Below, in pieces: positions 1-8,278 of a stretch of DNA of 60,000 nucleotides. The stretch is from NCBI RefSeq assembly GCF_964355755.1, contig NC_092675.1, positions 317,001-377,000 of the forward strand, read 5' to 3'. Source of the DNA: Antedon mediterranea. Lineage: Eukaryota; Echinodermata; Crinoidea; Comatulida; Antedonidae. Numbering within the stretch: the stretch's first letter is position 1; every line of letters begins with the position of its first letter. Below the pieces are notes generated by a model. It worked only from the letters and a program-made list of their open reading frames with translations. It was not told the origin of the DNA and ran no database searches. The translations under genes and the position numbers were made by a program.

Positions 1-60
1 GTAGTTAATGAATATTTTGTATTTATTGAATGGAGAGAATATTTCATGTAATGAAAAGAT

Positions 61-109
61 GACTGCTCTATTTTCAACTCGGCTCCGTCTCGTTAAAAAT
101 AGAGCAGTC
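61..109. repeat. Short inverted repeat (hairpin), MITE-like
   Basis: Perfect 14-bp arms at 61-74 and 96-109 (gactgctctatttt and its reverse complement) flank a 21-base loop rich in ctcgg/ccgtctcg. It lies downstream, on the minus strand, of the last visible FTP exon, so probably in an intron. It may be a folded remnant of a small non-autonomous DNA transposon; no target-site duplication was identified. Confidence 0.45.
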
Positions 110-191
110 CCGAAATGTTCTCACCATCCAATTCATAAACATTCATTTGGATGATAGATTTATCCTAACAATTATTTGATATGTTAATTAC

Positions 192-2016
192 CTCCATTAA
201 CCTGTACTTCACAAACAATGATTTCATTGATATTACTGTTATGTAAAGAAACATAACGTCCAATCAAAGATGGATTGCAGTTTACAAAGTGATGACCAGA
301 AGGGATAGATCCACAGATGTTAGTGGAACTAAGGATTGAATTGGTAAAACTAGTAACACGCACCTCAATGCCAGTAAGTGTTGCTGAAATATTAAAATAT
401 CAGTAAAAAAAACTTATTAGCAATCACTGCAGGTACATATTGACCTACATATATTCAATACTTGTATTTAATATGTAACATTACCAATACATTTATTCAA
501 GAAGAATTATTGGTGAGTTCTATAAATTTATAATGGTGAACTGATATTTAAACAAAATGAGTATTAACAATTACTATGGGAAGAAACAGCATTATGATGT
601 AATTATGATTACAATAGACATGGGTGTAGTATGACATCCATCAACACAAGGCAATTTGTTTTTTAATATTTTTATAATCATAATCTCCTCAATTCAAAGC
701 ATCAAGTATGCGAAGCATCATCCTCCCAAGCATCATGTTACTGTACTGTTACATTAAGAAATCCATACAGTAGGCACCCAAAGGTAAGTTTAGGATTCTA
801 CAGTACTAGTGTTGGTGTCAGTATTCAATATTCAGTATTTTATTGCCACTCACTTTATCAAGCAGTTGCACACACCTTTCGGAGTACAAAAATAAACCAC
901 AAAATATAAAAGGAAACGATCCATAAAAAAAAAAAATAATAATTATATAAAATAATAATAATAATAATAAATAACAAATAAAAATATGAAACATTTCATA
1001 TAAACAAAAATGACAATTCATCAAAATCAAAGGAAACAAAATATATAGTAATACACTTTAGTAATAATGTCATGCAGTAATTACTGTAGTACTAACCTGC
1101 AAATTGAGTTGCTGGGAATACATTAACATAGTCAATGCTGTATGTATCTCCTAAATCAACATACCAAAAAGCAGTTGCCCCTGCAGAAGCTTTAATATAA
1201 ACAACAATATATTTTTTTTATCAATCTGTTACTGTAGAAAATCCAAATACCAGTAAGTATTTTTTTTAAATAAACAACCCAGGGCATTTATTGTTCAGGC
1301 TGATATTTAGGCGTGTGTTTATTTCAGGGAGGTGTTTATTTTTTTGGTGTAATATTTATGGTAACATCTTTAATAAAATAAATAGGCCCCTAATGAACCA
1401 ATATACAACAAAATAAATTTAAAAAGTGACAAAAAACAGTAAAAATTGTATAAAAAATGGTTGGTAAATTGCAGCTCATGGCATTCAATGAATTCTACCT
1501 AAAAACAGAAATGTGTTTGCGATACAAAATTGTGTATATGCATGTGGCAGAGTGTTTATTCAAAGTGGAGAGTTGTAACCAATTAAATATGGTATGTTTT
1601 TTATATTTTTATTCACAAATTGTATATAATAGAAATGTGAACTGTAATACAATATTTTGAATACAATGTGGTGGGGCATTTATTCCAAATGATGTTGTAT
1701 TGGGGTGTTTATTCAAGGGGGTGTTTATTCAATTAAATATGATGATTTATTTATACTTTTATTAACTATTTGCAAATTATTTTTTTTAAATAAAAATTAT
1801 TATTGTTACTAAAGAAAATAATTAAAATAATATAATAATAATATATTAAATTATTTGAAGAGCCTGGCATAACAATCTCACCAGCAGTACGTGAACATGA
1901 ACCACTGCTGAAGTCACTACTGGTGTCACCATCAACAGCTAATTCAGCATGATATGATATACGACCAGAGGAATAAGTTGTACTCTGGTATGCAACCTTG
2001 CCAGTTGATAAAACAG
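192..2016 (-). CDS. Fucolectin-like (FTP / F5/8-type C) lectin domain, three exons, partial gene
   Basis: Three minus-strand exons make one complete domain of about 140 residues: 2016-1882 (135 bp), 1189-1097 (93 bp) and 383-192 (192 bp). All are phase 1 at both ends, with clear AG acceptors and donors gtgaga, gttagt and gtaatt. The first exon reads ...AELAVDGDTSSDF... and ends at CSRTA. The second contains FWYVDLGDTYSIDYVNV, the hallmark W-x-VDLG strand. The third contains CGSIPSG, IGRYVSL and IVCEVQV, the typical conserved end of eel fucolectin/tachylectin-4 type domains. Members usually bind fucose or other glycans and are extracellular. I found no signal-peptide exon between 2017 and 3047, and the gene runs off the left edge at phase 1. 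It could be its own gene or share 5' exons with the EGF gene to its right. Introns (384-1096, 1190-1881) hold only AT-rich sequence and repeats. Confidence 0.85.
928..985. repeat. AT-rich simple repeat (A-run plus AAT-type)
   Basis: A run of 11 A followed by an imperfect AAT/ATA tract lies inside the intron between the second and third FTP exons. The minus-strand 73-codon frame over this stretch (818-1039) is Phe/Leu/Ile-rich low complexity and is not a gene. Confidence 0.6.
1270..1735. repeat. Interspersed-repeat-like stretch with repeated gtgtttatt(c) motifs
   Basis: The motif gtgtttatt or gcatttatt, often followed by ca(a)gg, recurs at about 1275, 1312, 1330, 1552, 1675, 1706 and 1722, with ggggtgtttattcaaggggg near the right end. 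The motifs concentrate at the two ends of a stretch inside an FTP-gene intron, as expected for a non-autonomous element with sub-terminal repeats. Ends and target duplication are not clear. The plus-strand 67-codon frame at 1457-1660 has no recognisable domain. Confidence 0.35.
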
Positions 2017-3047
2017 CTGAAGAGAAAACAATTATTACAAAGTTGAGTATTTAATTTTTCCACAATTTCACAAATAACTGTAACAAGAGCAATTAAACAT
2101 TGCCTTTTTACTGACCAATTTATCATCAATTATTTATTTTATTGATTTCCTATAACCTCTCATATATAAATAATTAAATACTCAATTTACATTATTTTAT
2201 TCTAAATAAACAGGAAAGTAAATTTTATATAGACTTGTTCATATTGCATATACAATAACTATTTGTATTGGAAATGCATGAGCTGCTAAGAAAAAAAAAA
2301 TACACTTCAATTACACAAAAGATTAAACAACATGGTTTCATATACAGTACTTATAGTAGACAAATGCATACAGTATGTAAACTAAAGGTTGAAATAATGT
2401 TGGTGTAATAATTTTTTTTATATATGACCCTAATGTTTCTCTTCAAACTTAAACATCATTAATTATTCCAATATTAATATATTTTTATTGCTTTAAATCT
2501 GAATATTATTAATATATTTATTTTCTATTTAATAATTATGATTTATATAAAATGTATTACAATTAACTTATCTTTGTTGGTATATAAAACATGAACATAG
2601 AAAGTAGACTAACAAGTATGTCTACAGTAGACAGACAGAGTTATAAAAAGTATCAGTAAGATTTAAAGATACATGGATAATAATAGTGCACAAATTAGAT
2701 TATATAGACGGTACCAGTCCATCATCTCTTGTAGAAATAGGTTTCACAACAGCTTCTATCCAACTGCTATTAAGGCACCAAACAAACAAGTGTGACTTTG
2801 TTTTGAGAATGTGATGTATTTGTGTTTCAGAGCAACACACTCTCTATGTATATTGTATATATGCAAATGACATTAATAAATGCAAATAATGTTTCAATAA
2901 ATGAATGAATTATACAAAATAATAACTATATGACAGTTGGGAAGCATAATTGTATCTATGTAAAAAAGTTTGATAAAAATGGTTTAGACAATATGACACA
3001 ATAATCAATCATAGCAGATAAGTAGACAATACAATGATGATACAATT
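2017..3047. other. Interval between the FTP exons and the EGF-gene stop
   Basis: About 1 kb of AT-rich DNA between the stop codon of the EGF/transmembrane transcript (3048) and the first FTP exon (2016). It contains the LINE tail listed separately. A minus-strand T-rich AG (near 2285-2296) looks like an acceptor but no convincing exon follows. No start codon with a signal peptide was found, so the FTP gene has no visible 5' end here. Confidence 0.5.
2700..2910 (+). mobile_element. Non-LTR retrotransposon 3' end remnant
   Basis: At 2733-2795 the plus strand reads RNRFHNSFYPTAIK... then a TGA stop. This matches the R-F-x-N-S-F-x-P-x-A-I pattern seen just before the end of many LINE reverse-transcriptase ORFs. 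About 100 bp of 3' UTR follows and ends in aataaatgaatgaat, a short tandem tail typical of such elements. No upstream reverse-transcriptase core is recognisable, so it is a 5'-truncated relic. Confidence 0.5.
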
Positions 3048-4623
3048 TTAAATAGGATTATCTTCTGCCATACTTTGTAGTCCAATATCGTCAGTTGTTT
3101 CATTTTCATCCTTTAAATTTCTGTTAAAAGAATAATACACAGATCATATTTTAACATTAAATTATTCAAATGATAGGCCTACATATTATGTTGAGAAAAT
3201 TTTACATTATGTTATTGTTATTAACTTTTTAATTTGTTTCCGTCGCTTTAAATAATCTTTAATTTAATCAATTATCCTCGCAAACACCATTTGTCTGTGA
3301 TTCTCTCTAATACAGTATAACTATTTTGAAGTAGATTGCGTCAGATGTTGCTCATTTGTGTTAACACACATTTTACAGCACCTTCCTGTATCAAACAATG
3401 TTAAGATGTATACAAAGTATAACACAGAGTAGAAACCAACACATTATATATTGTATATTTATTTTCTCAAATAAATAATACTTATTTGTACTTTCAATCT
3501 TTAACTTCTAAAATAAAAGTGCAAATTAAAACTAACCTTCGTTTTCGTAATAGAATAATAATAACTACAATCATCAGTAGGATTAATGCAGCCGTAACAG
3601 CAGCCGCTATAATATATATCATACTGTTACTGGTAGCGATATCTTCTATGGGGCTTTCTGTTGATTGATCTAAATTAACGATAATAAATGATTAAATCTT
3701 TACTACAACTAATATGTATGTTTAAAAAATCTAAATCATTGAAGGATAATTTACACATTTCTACGTTACACATCATTGTAAGAAACGTTTAACCACTAAA
3801 CCGAATGGCAGTAGTCATTTGCCTGTTGTAACATAATCAGTGTGATTGTAGCATAATCAAATTAGCATTTTTGGTATTTTAAGATTTCAAATAATTAACC
3901 TAAAGTAAATGTATCAGGCTAATTATTTCTACCCAAAAAAGACTTAACATTTTCTATTTTATCATTCTTTTTATTATAGAAAATGGGGTACATATACCAT
4001 AGTATGTGTGCTACAATTGTGACTCGAAAGTCCTTTCGGACACAATGTGTACAGTATCTTGAAAGATTGGTAAAAACAACTGAAAATATCGCACTTTAAC
4101 TACCTACCATTGTACGTGCTACAGTCGTCACCCAAATACCCTTCAGGGCAGACACAAGTGTATTCTGAAGGATTGGTAGACATACAAGTACCAGGTCCAC
4201 ATGGACTAGAGGAACAAGCTGCAAAAAACACAAACCACATAAACTGAATTACTGTAATTATAAATGATGAGTTGGTTTTAAAACTTTATTAACGAAAGGA
4301 GTGTACCTACCATTGTACGTGCTACAGTCGTCACCCAAATACCCTTCAGGGCAGACACAAGTGTATTCTGAAGGATTGGTAGACATACAAGTACCAGGTC
4401 CACATGGACTAGAGGAACAAGCTGGAAATAACACAAACCACATAAACTGAATTACTGTAAATACATTTATTTTGTTAGTTTAATAATGAACGAGGTATTG
4501 GTTTTTACCTACCATTGTAAATGCTACAGTCGTCCCCCGAATACCCTTCAGGGCAGACACAAGTGGATCCTGAAGGATTGGTAGACATACAAGTACCAGG
4601 TCCACATGGACTAGAGGAACAAG
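3048..4623 (-). CDS. EGF-repeat type I membrane protein, 3' half of gene (five exons)
   Basis: Minus-strand exons: 4623-4513, 4421-4311, 4218-4108 (each 111 bp, one EGF-like repeat, phase 1-1), 3669-3537 (membrane anchor, phase 1 to 2) and 3120-3048 (tail, stop TAA). Each EGF exon starts ACSSSPCGPGTCMSTNP and ends CPEGYxGDDCS, giving the six cysteines of an EGF module. The next exon has a short acidic/Ser stem, a hydrophobic stretch from about SMIYIIAAAVTAALILLMIV to IIILL, and a stop-transfer RKRR. The tail reads NLKDENETTDDIGLQSMAED and ends NPI. The protein should sit in the plasma membrane with EGF repeats outside and about 25 residues inside. The 5' end is missing: a fourth, broken EGF exon abuts the repeat cluster at 4740. 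The EGF exons repeat every 202-203 bp with their introns, a recent local tandem duplication. Ligand and function are unknown. Confidence 0.85.
3998..4075 (-). pseudogene. Decayed EGF exon copy
   Basis: This stretch aligns to the three intact EGF exons to its right. On the minus strand it still reads CPKGLSSHNCST, matching CPEGYLGDDCST, but an upstream cysteine is lost and a 2-base insertion shifts the phase near the donor. The donor GT (gtatat) survives. If spliced in, it would break the frame into the membrane exon. Confidence 0.65.
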
Positions 4624-4714
4624 CTGTAAATAACACAAATCACATAAACTGAATTACTGTAATTATAAATTTGTTTTGTTAGTTTAATAATGAACGAGGT
4701 ATGGGTTTATCTAG

Positions 4715-4739
4715 CATTGTAAATGCTACAGTCGTCCCC
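4715..4739 (-). pseudogene. Truncated fourth EGF exon at the cluster edge
   Basis: 25 bases identical to 4513-4537 (the 3' end of the third EGF exon) end abruptly at 4739, where spacer sequence of the repeat cluster starts. The donor is also damaged: gtaggt in the intact copies is ctagat here. The rest of the exon is absent from the window, so the original 5' part of the EGF gene is displaced or lost. Confidence 0.75.
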
Positions 4740-5286
4740 AAACTTTAATTTCAGAGACAGACACTATGGGGTAGTACTACTAGGGCTAAAGATGCAATAA
4801 AGCAAATATTTTCTAAACATTGTCGAAAGTCATCATTTTTTAGTCATGCGAACGATGTAAACAAGTTACGCCCTTTGTTGCACGAAACAAAGTTTTCAAA
4901 GTAATAATTGAAAATAAAATTAGTTTTTTTTTAGCAATTTATTTGATATATTATATAAACATTGTCAATATTAATAAAATATGGATTGTTAAACACCTCT
5001 AAAAATGTGATAAATGTCAACAAAAATGAATATGAATTTGGTCTAAAGTTATATGTTTCGGACCACAAAGTGATCTATCTAGCTATATATGTAGCTTTCT
5101 ATCATAATTTACCATAAAACGTTTATTTAAGACAAGGAATGACTTGGTTTAATGTTTTTAAAGTATTATATATATTTAGTATTTTTACAAATTGTCACAA
5201 ATTATAGGAAAATGGTCTTTAGATAAGAAGTAAATAAATTCCTTAATTAAGTACAGAACTTACCAAAGACAATCCAATACATTGCT

Positions 5287-7562
5287 TTAACCTGCATTTC
5301 TCGCTAATCCTGTTTTGTCCGCCAAATTTCTTCGTATCCTGAATAAAGCATTCACAATAATAATTTAAACAAATTATATTTAATATTCAACTAAAAAGGT
5401 AGCCATACATTATGTGGTGTTTGTTAGGGTATTGCTGAACTATGCAAATATAAATAAAGTGGACACCTTATGACATAGATTTAATTTGCCATTAATCTAG
5501 TATACTAAAACAATCTACTAACCAAGGAGTAGTCACATTCCCCACAATCGTCTTGACGTTAGCAAGCATCACAGCATCCGTATCTACGTTTTGATTACTG
5601 AAAAGAAGGGTAAAAAAAAAACATAAACTGGCCTACTACTTACTTACGCAACCTGGCCTTCTACTTACTTACGCAACCTGGCCTGCTACTTACGCACGCA
5701 ACCTGGCCTGCTACTAACGCACGCTACCTGGCCTGCTACTTACGCACGCAACCTGGCCTGCTACTTACTTAGGCAACCTGGCCTGCTACTTACTTAGGCA
5801 ACCTGGCCTGCTACTTACTTAGGCAACCTGGCCTGCCACTTACTTACGCAACCTGGCCTGCCACTTACTTACGCAACCTGGCCTGCCACTTACGCACGCA
5901 ACCTGGCATGCCACTTACGCACGCAACCTGGCCTGCCACTTACGCACGCAACCTGGCCTGCCACTTACGCACGCAACCTGGCCTGCCACTTACGCACGCA
6001 ACCTGGCCTGCCACTTACGCACGCAACCTGGCCTGCCACTTACTTACGCAACCTGGCCTGCCACTTACTTACGCAACCTGGCCTGCCACTTACGCACGCA
6101 ACCTGGCCTGCCACTTACGCACGCAACCTGGCCTGCCACTTACGCACGCAACCTGGCCTGCCACTTACGCACGCAACCTGGCCTGCCACTTACGCACGCA
6201 ACCTGGCCTGCCACTTACGCACGCAACCTGGCCTGCCACTTACGCACGCAACCTGCCCTGCCACTTACGCACGCAACCTGCCCTGCCACTTACGCACGCA
6301 ACCTGGCCTGCTACTTACTCACGCAACCTGGCCTGCTACTTACGCACGCAACCTGGCTTTCTACTTACTTACGCAACCTGGCCTGCCACTTACTTACGCA
6401 ACCTGGCCTGCCACTTACTTACGCAACCTGGCCTGCCACTTACTCACGCAACCTGGCCTGCTACTTACGCACGCAACCTGGCCTGCTACTTACTCACGCA
6501 ACCTGGCCTGCTACTTACGCACGCAACCTGGCCTGCTACTTACTTACGCAACCTGGCTTTCCACTTACGCACGCAACCTGGCCTGCCACTTACGCACGCA
6601 ACCTGGCCTGCCACTTACGCACGCAACCTGGCCTGCCACTTACTTACGCAACCTGGCCTGCCACTTACTTACGCAACCTGGCCTGCTACTTACGCACGCA
6701 ACCTGGCCTGCTACTTACGCACGCAACCTGGCCTGCTACTTGCATAACCTGACCTACTACTTAAGTACGCAACCTGGCCTACTACTTACGTAAGCAATCT
6801 GGCCTGCTACTTACGCAACCTGGCCTACTTACGTACGCAACCTGGCCTACTACTTACGTAACCAGGCCTACTTACATATATGTTATGGCATTATTCCATG
6901 TGGTCCATCAGCCACCAGAATCTTATTTGTAGAGGACAAAAGCACACAGGTGAAAAGGTGTAGATCTTCATTCTGGGAACTGGACAAATATACTTCAGGG
7001 GAAGGCATAGTTCCTAACATTAACAACAGAATATTTAAACATGATACATTTTCTAAGAATTACATGAAAATGTTTTCACAACACAAATACTACGTATTAC
7101 ATTGTGTATTTTAACTAATAACAGTCCCACATTAAACATTACATGAAATACACAAACCTTTTAAATGGAAATATGTGATAATATTAAAAATATAGTGACA
7201 AAATTGGTTCTTACCCTTGGTATCATGTACTTGTGGTCTCTGTGAGCATCACCCTGTTTTGACGATGTTTCACTGTCCTTACGTTTACGCAATTTACACA
7301 ATTTTATTCTCTTTTTTTATCATCAATACCTCCGCCTACTGTAAAATTCTCCTTCATGAGAAACAAAATACATATATATTTTTGTGTCTCAATGCTGTGT
7401 GTGATTAGGCTAATTTCACTACAACCATGTGTATGCAAATTTGGTGTAATGGTTTTGTAACCAGCCTTTCAACTAACAATATTTTCAGTTGACTAACAAT
7501 AGAACAGCAACGCCAAAAACAAACAGGTGAATTTTAAAAGAAATTTTTAAAACTACTTGCAT
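5287..7562 (-). CDS. Peptide gene 1: small secreted protein, three exons, minisatellite intron (long form)
   Basis: Predicted 63-residue precursor. Exon 1 (7562-7498) begins at an ATG, reads MQVVLKISFK then IHLFVFGVAVL, a signal peptide with a basic start and hydrophobic core, and ends at donor gttagt in phase 2. Intron 1 holds array 1. Exon 2 (5597-5523) follows a strong acceptor (ten-T tract, acccttcttttcag), is open only in phase 2, and reads NQNVDTDAVMLANVKTIVG then NVTTP. Exon 3 (5338-5287) follows ttattcag and reads IRRNLADKTGLARNAG then TAA. No cysteines. NVT at 42-44 is a glycosylation sequon; Arg-Arg at 49-50 and the final Ala-Gly resemble prohormone processing and amidation sites. 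No family is recognised and no function is claimed. In this copy the downstream AATAAA is changed to ACTAAA (about 5175-5180). Evidence is splice signals, phase match and an in-frame indel between copies; there is no transcript support. Confidence 0.55.
5628..6875. repeat. Minisatellite array 1 (about 50 monomers of 25 bp)
   Basis: Consensus monomer on the plus strand: cctggcctgc, then cacttacgca, then cgcaa (25 bp). Common variants are ctactt for ccactt, and ttacgcaac or tcacgcaac for gcacgcaac. Left-edge monomers (ctactacttacttacg) and right-edge monomers (ctacttgcataacctgacc, acgtaagcaatctgg, ttacgtaaccagg) are conserved between arrays, while the middle varies in number. On the minus strand nearly every monomer contains gtaagt, a consensus 5' splice site. 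All three plus frames are open, which is a consequence of the 25-bp period. Confidence 0.95.
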
Positions 7563-7610
7563 CAAAAAACATGTAAATTAAATTTAATCATGTTTTAAAA
7601 TTACAAATCA

Positions 7611-7622
7611 CAAATTATAAAC
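7611..7622 (-). promoter_or_regulatory. TATA-box-like site of peptide gene 1
   Basis: Minus-strand tttataattt lies 53-59 bases upstream of the exon 1 ATG, a fitting distance for a short 5' UTR. The TTTATAAT core is kept in both spacer types although adjacent bases differ (cacaaattataa, ctcatattataa or ttcatattataa on the plus strand). It sits at the same offset from the ATG in the other copies, e.g. 10092-10098 for gene 2. Promoter function is inferred. Confidence 0.4.
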
Positions 7623-8166
7623 TCTTGCCTATTGTACAAAAATGAAGTTTTTAGCCCCGGGACGATTCGGCACACATAAATTCATCGGCTTTGATATGCG
7701 TTTTATAAGCATAAAATAAGCTTTTTTCCCCAAACTTTATTTTCAGAGACAGACACTATGGGGTAGTACTACTAGGGCTAAAGATGCAATAAAGCAAAGA
7801 TTTTCTAAACATTGTCGAAAGTCATCATTTTTTAGTCATGCGAACGATGTAAACAAGTTACGCCCTTTGTTGCACGAAACAAAGTTTTCGAAGTAATAAT
7901 TGAAAATAAAATTAGTTTTTTTTTAGCAATTTATTTGATATATTATATAAACATTGTCAATATTAATAAAATATGGATTGTTAAACACCTCTAAAAATGT
8001 GATAAATGTCCACAAAAATGAATATGAATTTGGTCTAAAGTTATATGTTTCGGACCACAAAGTGATCTATCTAGCTATATATGTAGCTTTCTATCATAAT
8101 TTACCATAAAACGTTTATTTAAGACAAGGAATGACTTGGTTTAATGTTTTTAAAGTATTATATATA

Positions 8167-8172
8167 TTTATT
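8167..8172 (-). terminator. Polyadenylation signal AATAAA of peptide gene 2
   Basis: Plus-strand tttatt, i.e. AATAAA on the minus strand, about 107 bases after the predicted TAA of gene 2. The same site is present after the stop of the other copies I compared. It is mutated to ACTAAA only after gene 1 (about 5175-5180). Confidence 0.45.
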
Positions 8173-8278
8173 ATTTTTACAAATTGTCACAAATTATAGG
8201 AAAATGGTCTTTAGATAAGAAGTAAATAAATTCCTTAATTAAGTACAGAACTTACCAAAGACAATCCAATACATTGCT

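Larger units (their letters stand above)
7563..8278. other. Intergenic spacer (representative of all units)
   Basis: AT-rich DNA between the ATG of one peptide gene and the stop codon of the next. From right to left on the minus strand it holds: the 3' UTR region of gene 2 with AATAAA (8167-8172); an AT-rich stretch with tattatatatattta; a conserved block at 7730-7900 with a plus-strand ttattttcag and open frame (not believed coding, see rejected items); and the proximal promoter of gene 1. Equivalent spacers follow every exon 1, e.g. 10040-10755, 12812-13522, 30684-31398 and 59194-59909. Confidence 0.7.

Noticed and set aside
1944-2129. Minus-strand 61-codon frame overlapping the first FTP exon
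   Set aside because: It is in a different frame from the recognisable FTP domain and crosses the acceptor at 2017.
3486-3668. Plus-strand 60-codon frame
   Set aside because: It is the antisense shadow of the minus-strand membrane-anchor exon, which has proper splice sites and matching phase.
5628-6875. CRISPR-like array
   Set aside because: Direct repeats are contiguous 25-bp monomers with no unique spacers, and the context is a eukaryotic genome with introns.
5628-6875. Telomeric or centromeric satellite
   Set aside because: Monomers do not match telomere repeats and the arrays are interrupted every 1-1.5 kb by a conserved spacer with gene-like features. A centromeric role cannot be judged from sequence alone.
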